From contig NZ_JAIUDQ010000015.1 of NCBI RefSeq assembly GCF_020164435.1, positions 1-64,000 of the forward strand: DNA of 64,000 nucleotides, given 5' to 3'. Under the pieces are notes generated by a model. The model saw only the letters and a program-made list of their open reading frames with translations, was not told the DNA's origin and did not search any database. Within the stretch, counting starts at the first letter, position 1. Every line of letters starts with the position of its first letter. The stretch is from Phyllobacterium lublinensis. Its GTDB lineage: Bacteria; Pseudomonadota; Alphaproteobacteria; Rhizobiales; Rhizobiaceae. This document shows, in pieces, positions 46,175 to 56,660 of the stretch. The translations under genes and the position numbers were made by a program.

Positions 46175-47368
46175 TTGTCGCACGATAATCTGAAAGTCTT
46201 CCCCTCCGTGCGCGAACGCTACGATTCGCTCGTGCAGGCAGGGGATATCGATGCCGATCCTGCACAACAGAGTTTGGCGGATCGCTTCGATCGGCTTATC
46301 CGCGACCTTGCAACGTCACGCCTGGCCACAAAGTCAAGCGCGCTGGGATGGCTGTTCAGTCGCCGCGCGCCGCGGCGGGAGATCATCAAGGGACTCTATG
46401 TCCACGGTGAGGTGGGGCGTGGCAAGACCATGCTGATGGACATGTTTCATCAGCTCGTCCCCGCCAAGCGCAAGCGCCGGGCCCATTTTCTCGATTTCAT
46501 GGCCGATGTCCACGAGCGCATCAACGCGCATCGCCAGGCACTGAAAAACGGCGACACCAAGCAGGACGATCCGATACCACCGGTTGCCGATGCGCTGGCG
46601 GAGCAGGCTTGGGTTCTGTGTTTCGATGAGTTTACAGTCACGGATATCGCGGATGCGATGATCCTTTCGCGGCTGTTCAAAGCGCTTTTCGAGCGTGGCG
46701 TCATCCTCGTCGCCACGTCAAATGTTCAGCCAGATGACCTTTATCGTGACGGACTCAACCGCAAGCTGTTCCTACCGTTCGTCGATCTCCTCAAGACTCA
46801 CGTGGACGTGGTCAATCTCGATGCCCGCACCGACTACCGCCTTGAGAAGCTGAACCGTTTGCCGGTCTTTCTTTCGCCTTTGAATGAAGAAACCGTCCGG
46901 CTGATGGGCGAGGCCTGGTGCGCCGCAACAGGCGGTGCTGCAGTGGTGCAGGACAGCGTGAAGGTAAAAGGACGGACCGTCCTTATCCCACAGGCGGCAC
47001 CGCATACCGCGGCCGCTCGCTTCACCTTTGCCGAACTTTGCTCCCAACCGCTCGGCGCTGCGGATTACACCGCGATAATCGAGCGTTACCGGACAATCTT
47101 CATCGATGCCGTGCCGATCCTGGATTATCCGAGGCGCAACGAGGCCAAGCGCTTCATCATTCTGATCGACATTCTCTATGACAACAACGTCCATCTGGTA
47201 ATGTCCGCCGCTGCGTCTGCGGACAGGCTTTATGTGGCCAAATCGGGAACCGAAGCTTTCGAGTTCGAGCGGACCGCGTCCCGGCTTTTCGAAATGCAAA
47301 GCGCTGAATACCTCGCTGCAGCCGGCAGGTTGGAACCCGTTGCCGAAACGCGGATCGGCAGCCTCTGA
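46175..47368 (+). CDS. zapE: Cell division protein ZapE (AFG1-type ATPase)
   Basis: 397 residues if translation starts at the TTG at 46175, which has GGAG 6 nt upstream. An in-frame GTG at 46157 (403 residues) is the alternative, but it lies in a hairpin. P-loop GEVGRGKTM, Walker B VLCFDEF and the TDIADAMILSRLF region define the family. ZapE destabilises FtsZ polymers at constriction in E. coli. It follows omp19 by 42 bp. Confidence 0.9.
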   Translation: MSHDNLKVFPSVRERYDSLVQAGDIDADPAQQSLADRFDRLIRDLATSRLATKSSALGWLFSRRAPRREIIKGLYVHGEVGRGKTMLMDMFHQLVPAKRKRRAHFLDFMADVHERINAHRQALKNGDTKQDDPIPPVADALAEQAWVLCFDEFTVTDIADAMILSRLFKALFERGVILVATSNVQPDDLYRDGLNRKLFLPFVDLLKTHVDVVNLDARTDYRLEKLNRLPVFLSPLNEETVRLMGEAWCAATGGAAVVQDSVKVKGRTVLIPQAAPHTAAARFTFAELCSQPLGAADYTAIIERYRTIFIDAVPILDYPRRNEAKRFIILIDILYDNNVHLVMSAAASADRLYVAKSGTEAFEFERTASRLFEMQSAEYLAAAGRLEPVAETRIGSL

Positions 47369-48622
<1,254 letters not shown>

Positions 48623-48692
48623 TCCGGCCTGAAATCATCCTGAAACGATCCTGGCCGTGGTGGCCGGGATTCTTCGTAAAGGAAATTTGATT

Positions 48693-49889
48693 ATGAATAT
48701 TCACGAATACCAGGCCAAGCGTCTGCTGCACAGTTTTGGAGCGCCGATTGCCAATGGCGTCGCCGTCTACTCGGTCGAGCAGGCGGAAGAATGGGCCAAG
48801 ACACTTCCCGGACCACTCTATGTGGTCAAGAGCCAGATTCATGCTGGCGGTCGCGGCAAGGGCAAGTTCAAGGAACTCGGTTCCGATGCAAAGGGCGGCG
48901 TTCGTCTTTCGCGGTCGGTCGAAGAGGTCGTTGCCAATGCCAGGGAAATGCTGGGCAACACGCTCGTTACCAAGCAGACCGGCCCGGGGGGCAAGCAGGT
49001 CAATCGTCTTTATATAGAAGACGGCGCCGATATCGAGCGCGAGCTTTATCTCTCGATCCTTGTGGATCGTTCGGTTGGCCGTCCGGCCTTCGTCGTTTCC
49101 ACGGAAGGCGGCATGGACATCGAGGCGGTTGCCCATGATACGCCTGAAAAGATCATCACCGTGGCGATTGATCCGGAAAAAGGGGTAACGTCCGAAGATA
49201 CCGCCAGGATCAATGACGCCTACGGCCTAACCGGCGATGCCCGCAAGGACGGCGAAGCGCTTTTCCCGATCCTCTACAAGGCATTCACCGAGAAGGACAT
49301 GAGCCTGCTTGAGGTAAACCCTCTCATCGTGATGAAGGACGGCCGTCTGCGTGTACTCGACGCCAAGGTATCGTTCGATGGCAACGCCCTGTTCCGGCAT
49401 CCGGATGTGGTCGAACTGCGTGATGTGACGGAGGAAGACGACAAGGAAATCGAAGCATCGAAGTATGACCTCGCCTATGTCGCCCTCGATGGCAATATCG
49501 GCTGCATGGTCAATGGTGCAGGCCTTGCCATGGCGACGATGGATATCATCAAGCTATATGGTGCTGAGCCGGCTAACTTCCTCGACGTTGGCGGCGGCGC
49601 CAGCAAGGAGAAGGTGACGGCCGCGTTCAAGATCATCACTGCCGATCCCGCCGTTGAAGGCATCCTGATCAATATTTTCGGCGGCATCATGAAGTGTGAC
49701 GTTATTGCCGAAGGCGTCATCGCCGCCGTCAAGGAAGTCGGTCTCAAGGTTCCGCTGGTCGTTCGCCTCGAAGGCACCAATGCCGAGCTTGGCAAGAAGA
49801 TCATCAATGAGAGCGGCCTGAATGTCGTCTCCGCGGATGATCTCGATGATGCCGCGCAGAAGATCGTCAAGGCTGTGAAGGGAAACTAA
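48693..49889 (+). CDS. sucC: Succinyl-CoA synthetase (ADP-forming) subunit beta SucC
   Basis: 398 residues from the ATG at 48693 ([12 protein letters not shown]), with AAGGA at 48679-48683. ATP-grasp N-terminal domain and a C-terminal CoA-ligase-like domain with [13 protein letters not shown]. Together with SucD it interconverts succinyl-CoA and succinate with substrate-level phosphorylation. An earlier in-frame start (MVAGILRKG) is rejected because it reads through the RBS. Confidence 0.97.
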   Translation: MNIHEYQAKRLLHSFGAPIANGVAVYSVEQAEEWAKTLPGPLYVVKSQIHAGGRGKGKFKELGSDAKGGVRLSRSVEEVVANAREMLGNTLVTKQTGPGGKQVNRLYIEDGADIERELYLSILVDRSVGRPAFVVSTEGGMDIEAVAHDTPEKIITVAIDPEKGVTSEDTARINDAYGLTGDARKDGEALFPILYKAFTEKDMSLLEVNPLIVMKDGRLRVLDAKVSFDGNALFRHPDVVELRDVTEEDDKEIEASKYDLAYVALDGNIGCMVNGAGLAMATMDIIKLYGAEPANFLDVGGGASKEKVTAAFKIITADPAVEGILINIFGGIMKCDVIAEGVIAAVKEVGLKVPLVVRLEGTNAELGKKIINESGLNVVSADDLDDAAQKIVKAVKGN

Positions 49890-49892
49890 GGC

Positions 49893-50807
49893 ATGTCTAT
49901 TCTAGTTAACAGGGACACCAAGGTTCTCGTTCAGGGCCTGACCGGCAAGACCGGTACATTCCACACCGAGCAGGCCCTTGCCTATTATGGCACGCAGATG
50001 GTCGGAGGCGTTCATCCCAAGAAGGGCGGCGAGAACTGGGAAGGCAAGTTGCCTACTGGCGCGAGCGCGCAACTGCCGATTTTCGCCTCGGTCGCCGAAG
50101 GCAAGGATCGCACGGGCGCCAATGCCTCCGTCATCTATGTCCCGCCTGCAGGCGCAGCCGAAGCCATTATCGAGGCGATCGATGCGGAGATTCCGCTCAT
50201 TATCTGCATCACCGAAGGCATCCCGGTCATGGATATGGTGAAGGTCAAGGCCCGTCTCGACCGGTCCACGTCGCGCCTCATCGGCCCGAACTGCCCCGGC
50301 GTGCTGACGCCGGAGGAATGCAAGATCGGCATCATGCCCGGCAACATCTTCAAGAAGGGCTCGGTGGGTGTTGTATCGCGCTCAGGAACGCTTACCTATG
50401 AAGCTGTGTTCCAGACCACCAATGAAGGCCTTGGGCAGACCACTGCCGTCGGCATCGGCGGCGACCCTGTCAAGGGTACGGAATTCATCGATGTCCTGGA
50501 AATGTTCCTTGCCGACGAGGCGACGAAGTCGATCATCATGATCGGTGAAATCGGGGGCTCGGCCGAAGAAGATGCAGCGCAGTTCCTTGCCGATGAGGCA
50601 AAGCGCGGCCGCAAGAAGCCGATGGCCGGGTTTATCGCCGGACGTACGGCTCCTCCCGGACGCACGATGGGCCATGCCGGTGCGGTCATTTCCGGCGGCA
50701 AGGGTGGCGCAGAAGACAAGATCGCAGCCATGGAAGCCGCGGGCATCCGCGTTTCGCCATCGCCGGCGCAGCTTGGCAAGACTTTGGTCGAAGTCCTCAA
50801 GGGCTGA
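49893..50807 (+). CDS. sucD: Succinyl-CoA synthetase subunit alpha SucD
   Basis: 304 residues. CoA-binding Rossmann domain with [15 protein letters not shown] at the N-terminus, [10 protein letters not shown], and the phosphorylated His in [17 protein letters not shown]. It follows sucC by 3 bp and is tightly coupled. Subunit partner of SucC. Confidence 0.97.
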   Translation: MSILVNRDTKVLVQGLTGKTGTFHTEQALAYYGTQMVGGVHPKKGGENWEGKLPTGASAQLPIFASVAEGKDRTGANASVIYVPPAGAAEAIIEAIDAEIPLIICITEGIPVMDMVKVKARLDRSTSRLIGPNCPGVLTPEECKIGIMPGNIFKKGSVGVVSRSGTLTYEAVFQTTNEGLGQTTAVGIGGDPVKGTEFIDVLEMFLADEATKSIIMIGEIGGSAEEDAAQFLADEAKRGRKKPMAGFIAGRTAPPGRTMGHAGAVISGGKGGAEDKIAAMEAAGIRVSPSPAQLGKTLVEVLKG

Positions 50808-50826
50808 GATCTGCATATCGAAGAAG

Positions 50827-50929
50827 GATCGGGACGGTTGCCGCCCCGATCAATCCACGGGGCCATGCGGGCCTCAAGCCTAGAGTGTCTCCGGTTTTCC
50901 TGAACCGGTGAACTCTCATCAAGGGAGAC
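50827..50929 (+). promoter_or_regulatory. Structured leader between sucD and sucA
   Basis: Hairpin 1: GATCGGG/CCCGATC (50827-50833 with 50845-50851), with inner CGG/CCG. Hairpin 2: CCGGTT/AACCGG (50891-50896 with 50903-50908). A competing stem GTCTCC/GGAGAC (50887-50892 with 50924-50929) shares two bases with hairpin 2 and occupies a purine-rich GGGAG. The sucA ATG has no close Shine-Dalgarno, so folding here may set sucA output. Confidence 0.4.
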
Positions 50930-50953
50930 GGGGCGTGGGCTCCGGTCACAATC

Positions 50954-53900
50954 ATGGCACGTCAAGAACAGGCCAACGACATTTTTGCACTCACCTCTTT
51001 TCTCTATGGTGGCAATGCCCACTATATCGAGGAACTGCAGGCGAGCTATGAGAAGGATCCAGCCTCGGTCGATCCCGAATGGCAGGAGTTCTTCGCCAAT
51101 CTCAACGATTCCAAGGACGACGTTCTCAAGAACGCCCAGGGCGCGTCGTGGGAAAAGCCAAACTGGCCAATCGCGGGCAATGGTGAACTTGTCTCCGCAC
51201 TTGATGGTAATTGGGGCGAAGTCGAAAAGCACATCACCGACAAGCTGAAGGCCAAGAGCGCCAATGGCGCTGCTGCGGCGAACGGCGTTGCCGCCCCCGT
51301 ATCGCATGCATCCGACGCAGACATCATTCACGCAGCGCGCGATTCGGTCCGTGCCATCATGATGATCCGTGCCTATCGCATGCGCGGCCATCTGCACGCC
51401 AAGCTCGATCCGCTCGGACTGGCGGAGGTGAAGGAAGATTATAACGAGCTGTCCCCGGAGAGCTACGGCTTCTCGCCGGCCGATTACGACCGCAAGATCT
51501 TCATCGACAATGTGCTGGGTCTTGAATATGCGACGATCCCGCAGATGCTCGATATTCTCAAGCGCACCTATTGCTCGACCATCGGTGTCGAGTTCATGCA
51601 CATTTCCGATCCGGTGGAAAAATCCTGGATCCAGGAGCGCATCGAGGGGCCGGACAAGGGCGTTGCCTTTACCACGGAAGGCAAGAAGGCCATCCTGTCG
51701 AAGCTGATCGAGGCCGAGGGTTTCGAGCAGTTCATCGACGTCAAGTACAAGGGCACCAAGCGCTTTGGTCTGGACGGGGGCGAGTCTCTGATTCCGGCGC
51801 TGGAGCAGATCGTCAAGCGCGGCGGTTCGATGGGCCTCAAGGAAATCGTTCTCGGCATGGCGCATCGCGGCCGGCTCAACGTGCTCAGCCAGTTCATGCG
51901 CAAGCCGCATCGCGCCATCTTCCACGAATTCAAGGGTGGCTCCTACGCGCCGGACGACGTCGAAGGTTCAGGCGACGTAAAGTACCATCTCGGTGCTTCA
52001 TCGGATCGCGAATTCGATGGCAACAAGGTTCACCTTTCGCTGACAGCCAACCCGTCGCACCTTGAGATCGTCAATCCGGTCGTCATGGGCAAGGCGCGGG
52101 CGAAGCAGGATTTGCTTGCTGGCCGCGAACGCGACGAGATCGTGCCCTTGTCGGAGCGTTCCAAGGTCATGCCTCTGCTGCTGCATGGCGATGCCGCCTT
52201 TGCCGGCCAGGGCGTGGTGGCGGAATGCCTCGGCCTTTCCGGTCTGCGCGGCCACCGCGTTGCCGGCACCGTGCACTTCATCATCAACAACCAGATTGGC
52301 TTTACCACCAATCCGCGTTTCTCGCGCTCTTCGCCCTATCCTTCCGACGTGGCGAAGATGATTGAAGCGCCGATCTTCCACGTCAATGGCGATGACCCGG
52401 AGGCCGTGGTTTATGTGGCAAAGATCGCCACAGAGTATCGCATGACGTTCCACAAGCCGGTCGTCATCGACATGTTCTGCTATCGCCGGTTCGGGCACAA
52501 TGAAGGCGATGAGCCGGCATTTACCCAGCCGATCATGTACAAGACGATCCGCGGCCAGAAGACCACGGTCCAGCTTTATTCGTCCAAGCTGATCGAGGAG
52601 GGCCTGATTACCGAGGCCGAACTCGAAAAGATGCGCTCCGCGTGGCGTGAAAATCTTGAACAGGAGTTCGAGGCTGGCCAGGCCTACAAGCCCAACAAGG
52701 CCGATTGGCTGGATGGCGCATGGAGTGGCTTGCGGACAGCGGATAATGCCGACGAACAGCGCCGAGGCAAGACCGGACTGCCGGTCAAGACGCTCAAGGA
52801 AATCGGCAAGAAACTTGCCGAAGTTCCAGCCGGCCTCAATGTTCATCGGACCATCCAGCGTTTCCAGGACAACCGCGCCAAGATGATCGAGACCGGCGAA
52901 GGTTTCGATTGGGCAACGGCGGAAGCCCTGGCTTTCGGTTCGCTGGTTACCGAGGGCCATCCGGTCCGCCTCTCCGGCCAGGATGTCGAACGCGGCACGT
53001 TCAGCCAGCGTCATTCGGTGCTCTACGATCAGGATACCGAACAGCGCTATATCCCGCTGAACAACCTGCAAAAGGGCCAGGCACTCTACGAAGTCATCAA
53101 TTCGATGCTTTCCGAAGAGGCTGTGCTCGGCTTCGAATATGGCTACTCGCTGTCCGACCCGCGCGCGCTGACTTTGTGGGAAGCACAGTTCGGCGATTTC
53201 GCCAATGGTGCGCAGGTCATCTTCGATCAGTTCATCTCGTCGGGAGAACGCAAGTGGTTGCGCATGTCAGGCCTAGTCTGCCTCCTGCCGCATGGCTATG
53301 AGGGCCAGGGTCCAGAGCATTCGTCCGCCCGTCTCGAGCGCTATCTGCAACTTTGTGCCGAAGACAACATGCAGGTTGCCAACTGCACGACGCCTGCCAA
53401 CTACTTCCACATCCTGCGCCGCCAGATGAAGCGAGACTTCCGCAAGCCGCTGATCCTGATGACGCCGAAGTCGTTGCTGCGCCACAAGCGTGCGGTGTCT
53501 TCGATCGGTGATTTTACGGGGGATTCTTCATTCCACCGCCTGCTGTGGGATGATGCGCAGCTGCTGAAGGATCAGCCGATCAAGCTGCAGAAGGATTCGA
53601 AGATTCGCCGCGTGGTCCTGTGCTCGGGCAAGGTCTATTACGACCTCTACGAAGAGCGGGAGAAGCGCGGTATCGACGACGTCTACCTGCTGCGCGTCGA
53701 ACAGCTCTATCCTTTCCCGGCAAAGGCCCTGATCACCGAACTGTCCCGCTTCCGCAATGCGGAAATGGTCTGGTGCCAGGAAGAACCCAAGAACATGGGC
53801 GCTTGGGCCTTTATCGATCCCTATCTGGAATGGGTCCTGGCGCATATTGATGCCAAGCATCAGCGCGTTCGTTACACCGGACGTCCTGCAGCAGCGTCGA

Positions 53901-53971
53901 CTGCCACCGGGCTGATGTCCAAACACCTTGCACAGCTCGAAGCATTCCTTGAAGATGCTCTGGGTTCATAA
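50954..53971 (+). CDS. sucA: 2-oxoglutarate dehydrogenase E1 component SucA
   Basis: 1005 residues, full length. Thiamine-diphosphate-dependent decarboxylase of the 2-oxoglutarate dehydrogenase complex. IMMIRAYRMRGHL at the start of the core, the ThDP/Mg region VNGDDPEAVV and RRFGHNEGDEPAFTQP, and the C-terminal EEPKNMGAWAF are typical. The N-terminal ALTSFLYGGNAHYIEELQ segment matches the E2-binding region. It hands succinyl groups to SucB; sucB follows by 33 bp. Confidence 0.97.
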   Translation: MARQEQANDIFALTSFLYGGNAHYIEELQASYEKDPASVDPEWQEFFANLNDSKDDVLKNAQGASWEKPNWPIAGNGELVSALDGNWGEVEKHITDKLKAKSANGAAAANGVAAPVSHASDADIIHAARDSVRAIMMIRAYRMRGHLHAKLDPLGLAEVKEDYNELSPESYGFSPADYDRKIFIDNVLGLEYATIPQMLDILKRTYCSTIGVEFMHISDPVEKSWIQERIEGPDKGVAFTTEGKKAILSKLIEAEGFEQFIDVKYKGTKRFGLDGGESLIPALEQIVKRGGSMGLKEIVLGMAHRGRLNVLSQFMRKPHRAIFHEFKGGSYAPDDVEGSGDVKYHLGASSDREFDGNKVHLSLTANPSHLEIVNPVVMGKARAKQDLLAGRERDEIVPLSERSKVMPLLLHGDAAFAGQGVVAECLGLSGLRGHRVAGTVHFIINNQIGFTTNPRFSRSSPYPSDVAKMIEAPIFHVNGDDPEAVVYVAKIATEYRMTFHKPVVIDMFCYRRFGHNEGDEPAFTQPIMYKTIRGQKTTVQLYSSKLIEEGLITEAELEKMRSAWRENLEQEFEAGQAYKPNKADWLDGAWSGLRTADNADEQRRGKTGLPVKTLKEIGKKLAEVPAGLNVHRTIQRFQDNRAKMIETGEGFDWATAEALAFGSLVTEGHPVRLSGQDVERGTFSQRHSVLYDQDTEQRYIPLNNLQKGQALYEVINSMLSEEAVLGFEYGYSLSDPRALTLWEAQFGDFANGAQVIFDQFISSGERKWLRMSGLVCLLPHGYEGQGPEHSSARLERYLQLCAEDNMQVANCTTPANYFHILRRQMKRDFRKPLILMTPKSLLRHKRAVSSIGDFTGDSSFHRLLWDDAQLLKDQPIKLQKDSKIRRVVLCSGKVYYDLYEEREKRGIDDVYLLRVEQLYPFPAKALITELSRFRNAEMVWCQEEPKNMGAWAFIDPYLEWVLAHIDAKHQRVRYTGRPAAASTATGLMSKHLAQLEAFLEDALGS

Positions 53972-54004
53972 TTAGACAGATCAAGATCAACGAGAGCTAA
54001 GAAC

Positions 54005-55285
54005 ATGGCAACCGAAATCCGCGTCCCAACGCTGGGCGAATCCGTTTCCGAAGCGACGATTGGCAAATGGTTCAAGAAGGTGGGCGAAGCCATTGCCATT
54101 GACGAACCCCTGGTGGAGCTAGAGACCGACAAGGTTACGATTGAGGTTCCCGCAGCCTCTGCCGGCTCGCTCGCTGAAATCACCGCCAAGGAGGGTGATA
54201 CGGTCGAGGTCGGTGCCTTGCTAGGCATGATCGGATCTGCGGATGGCGCGGCCGCCGCTCCGGCCAAGCAGGAAGCCAAGCCGGAAGCTGTCGCTCAGGC
54301 ATCGGGCGCGGCCGCCGCTACGTCGACGGCGGAAGCCGCGACGAAGACGGCCGAAGTTGCCGGTGAGCCGGCGATCGCCGAGCGCAAAGCCAGCGAAATG
54401 CCGGCTTCGCCAGCCGCCTCAAAGCTTCTGGCGGAAAAGGGTGTTTCCCCGTCGCAGGTCGAAGGCTCCGGCAAGCGCGGCCAGGTCCTCAAGGGCGATG
54501 TTCTCGATGCTGTTGCCAAGGGTATCCCTGCTCCCGCCGAAGCGCCCAAGGCAGTTGCACGCCCCGCATCGCCAGCCGACGATGCATCGCGCGAAGAGCG
54601 GGTGAAGATGACCCGCTTGCGCCAGACGATTGCAAAGCGCCTCAAGGATGCTCAGAACACAGCGGCCATGCTCACCACATATAATGAGGTGGACATGTCG
54701 GCGGTAATGGATCTGCGCAACCGCTACAAGGACATCTTCGAGAAGAAGCATGGCGTGAAGCTTGGTTTCATGGGCTTCTTCACCAAGGCGGTGACCCACG
54801 CATTGAAGGAAGTTCCCGCGGTCAACGCGGAAATCGACGGCACTGACATCATCTACAAGAACTTCGCCCATGTCGGCGTTGCCGTCGGCACCGACAAGGG
54901 ACTGGTCGTCCCGGTCGTCCGCAATGCGGACCAGATGTCGATCGCCGAGATCGAAAAGGAAATCGGGCGGCTTGGCCGGGCTGCACGCGATGGCGCGCTT
55001 TCCATGGCCGACATGCAGGGTGGCACCTTCACCATCTCCAATGGTGGTGTCTATGGCTCTCTGATGTCATCGCCGATCCTGAATGCACCGCAATCCGGCA
55101 TTCTCGGCATGCACAAGATCCAGGAGCGTCCGGTCGTCGTAGGCGGGCAGATCGTCATTCGGCCGATGATGTATCTCGCGCTCTCCTACGACCACCGCAT
55201 CGTGGACGGCAAGGAAGCCGTGACCTTCCTCGTTCGCGTCAAGGAAAGTCTGGAAGATCCGGAACGCCTCGTTCTCGATCTCTGA
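54005..55285 (+). CDS. sucB: 2-oxoglutarate dehydrogenase E2 component (dihydrolipoyl succinyltransferase) SucB
   Basis: 426 residues. N-terminal lipoyl domain with the acceptor Lys43 in ETDKVTIEV, an Ala/Pro-rich linker (about 80-130), a peripheral subunit-binding domain (about 138-172), and the C-terminal catalytic domain with [12 protein letters not shown]. It is the core of the complex, taking electrons to Lpd. A GC-rich hairpin (55303-55323) without T-run lies downstream. Confidence 0.97.
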   Translation: MATEIRVPTLGESVSEATIGKWFKKVGEAIAIDEPLVELETDKVTIEVPAASAGSLAEITAKEGDTVEVGALLGMIGSADGAAAAPAKQEAKPEAVAQASGAAAATSTAEAATKTAEVAGEPAIAERKASEMPASPAASKLLAEKGVSPSQVEGSGKRGQVLKGDVLDAVAKGIPAPAEAPKAVARPASPADDASREERVKMTRLRQTIAKRLKDAQNTAAMLTTYNEVDMSAVMDLRNRYKDIFEKKHGVKLGFMGFFTKAVTHALKEVPAVNAEIDGTDIIYKNFAHVGVAVGTDKGLVVPVVRNADQMSIAEIEKEIGRLGRAARDGALSMADMQGGTFTISNGGVYGSLMSSPILNAPQSGILGMHKIQERPVVVGGQIVIRPMMYLALSYDHRIVDGKEAVTFLVRVKESLEDPERLVLDL

Positions 55286-55302
55286 TTTACGCGTCAACAG
55301 GC

Positions 55303-55323
55303 GGGCCGCAGCAGATGCGGCCC
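55303..55323 (+). terminator. Hairpin after sucB, weak terminator candidate
   Basis: An 8-bp stem GGGCCGCA/TGCGGCCC with a 5-nt loop, 18 bp past the sucB stop. No T-run follows. It may partly terminate or stabilise the suc transcript before the LysE gene. Confidence 0.4.
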
Positions 55324-55427
55324 CGTGGTGCATCGAACTGAAATTGCATAATCTCGGGATTTGTTTGGTCGGTTGTGACGTCTCCCATCAATGCACCCAT
55401 CGGTGAATCGGCGGCTGGAGCATAAGC

Positions 55428-56066
55428 ATGGCGCAATACTTCTACGAACTGCTCGGCCTCATGGCGGTATTTTCGATCATGATCGTCTCACCGGGTGCGG
55501 ATTTCGCGCTTGTCGTGCGGCAAAGCATTGTGCACGGCCGGCGAAGCGCCATCATCACCAGCTTCGGTATCGGAGCATCGTTGCTGTTCCATATCAGCTA
55601 TACGGTGCTCGGGCTCGGCCTCATCGTTTCGAAATCCCTCTACCTATTCGGCATGCTCAAATGGGCCGGTGCAGCGTACCTGTTCTATCTCGGCGTCAAG
55701 GCTCTGAGGGCGCCGGCGCCGGTATCTTCCGGCGCAGTGGCTGAACCGCTGCCAACACAGGAACTCTCTGCGTTGCGCTGCTTCCTGATGGGATTCGTAA
55801 CAAATGCGCTGAACCCAAAAGCCGTGCTGTTCTTCCTGTCATTGTTTTCGGCACTGGTCAGTCACGAGACGCCGATCCTGGTACAGGCCGGCTATGGCGC
55901 GGTCATGTCGACGGCTCTCATATCCTGGTTCATCGCCGTTTCCATCTTCTTCACGATGCAATCCGTACGCGACCGCTTTGTGGCCTGGGGGCGCTGGTTC
56001 AATCGCGTTACGGGTATCGTGTTCATCGGCCTTGGTGTCAAACTTGCCACCCAACAGGCGGGCTAG
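55428..56066 (+). CDS. LysE family translocator
   Basis: 212 residues with about six transmembrane segments. SPGADFALVVRQSIVHGRRSA is the family start motif, and FVTNALNPKAVLFFLSLF the central one. GGAG at 55417-55420 precedes the ATG. It is an amino-acid or metabolite exporter with unknown substrate. It sits inside the TCA gene run, between sucB and lpdA, although its function is unrelated; only 7 bp separate it from the next gene. Confidence 0.92.
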   Translation: MAQYFYELLGLMAVFSIMIVSPGADFALVVRQSIVHGRRSAIITSFGIGASLLFHISYTVLGLGLIVSKSLYLFGMLKWAGAAYLFYLGVKALRAPAPVSSGAVAEPLPTQELSALRCFLMGFVTNALNPKAVLFFLSLFSALVSHETPILVQAGYGAVMSTALISWFIAVSIFFTMQSVRDRFVAWGRWFNRVTGIVFIGLGVKLATQQAG

Positions 56067-56073
56067 GAACCGG

Positions 56074-56607
56074 ATGGCTCATTTAACTGATCGCTTCCAA
56101 TTCGCCACTGCCGCCGCCGCCCTGCTGGCCTCGGTTTCATTGGCGACGGCGCCGGCATCCGCTGCCTGCACCCAGGACCGGGCCATCTATACGGATCGGG
56201 ATGACGCCTATACCCTTACCTTCCACACTGTCCCCGAAAATCTCCCGGTCATGACATCCAATGAATTCGCGCTCCAGATGAATGACAGCGATCTGAAAAT
56301 GGACGGCGTGGTAATGTGGAGCGAGGGTGTACCCCGGCCGAATGGCATCGTCATGTTCCGGTGCCCGACCGGTGATGTCACCGGAGACGAACTGGACCAA
56401 TGCACTGTCTGGCGCGGCGTCATTTATGCCCTGACGGAAGGCGCCGACGCTGATCTCTTGCCCAAGGCCAAGGAGCCCGCTGCGCAAGCTCTGCTCTTGC
56501 CGGGCTTTGCGAGCGCCATGGGCGAGTTCAATTTCAAATTTGAAAAACCCATCGAGACTTTCCCCTGGGAAGTCTTCCGTTTCAAAGAATGTGTTCCCGA
56601 ACAGTAG
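56074..56607 (+). CDS. Uncharacterised secreted protein
   Basis: 177 residues from the ATG at 56074, with AGGA at 56065-56068 overlapping the end of the LysE gene. Signal peptide with cleavage likely after ASA (near residue 34), then a soluble domain with four Cys (AACTQD, FRCPTG, DQCTV, KECVPEQ), which could make two disulfides in the periplasm. I do not recognise the family. It is coupled to the LysE gene by spacing and followed by lpdA after 53 bp. Confidence 0.75.
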   Translation: MAHLTDRFQFATAAAALLASVSLATAPASAACTQDRAIYTDRDDAYTLTFHTVPENLPVMTSNEFALQMNDSDLKMDGVVMWSEGVPRPNGIVMFRCPTGDVTGDELDQCTVWRGVIYALTEGADADLLPKAKEPAAQALLLPGFASAMGEFNFKFEKPIETFPWEVFRFKECVPEQ

Positions 56608-56660
56608 GATGCAAGTTCCTACCCTCAATTCGCGTGAGCTCCCAAAAGAAGGATTGAATC

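Noticed and set aside
50396..53071. Long minus-strand frames across sucD and sucA
   Set aside because: Shadows of high-GC codon usage in sucD and sucA; no recognisable domains.
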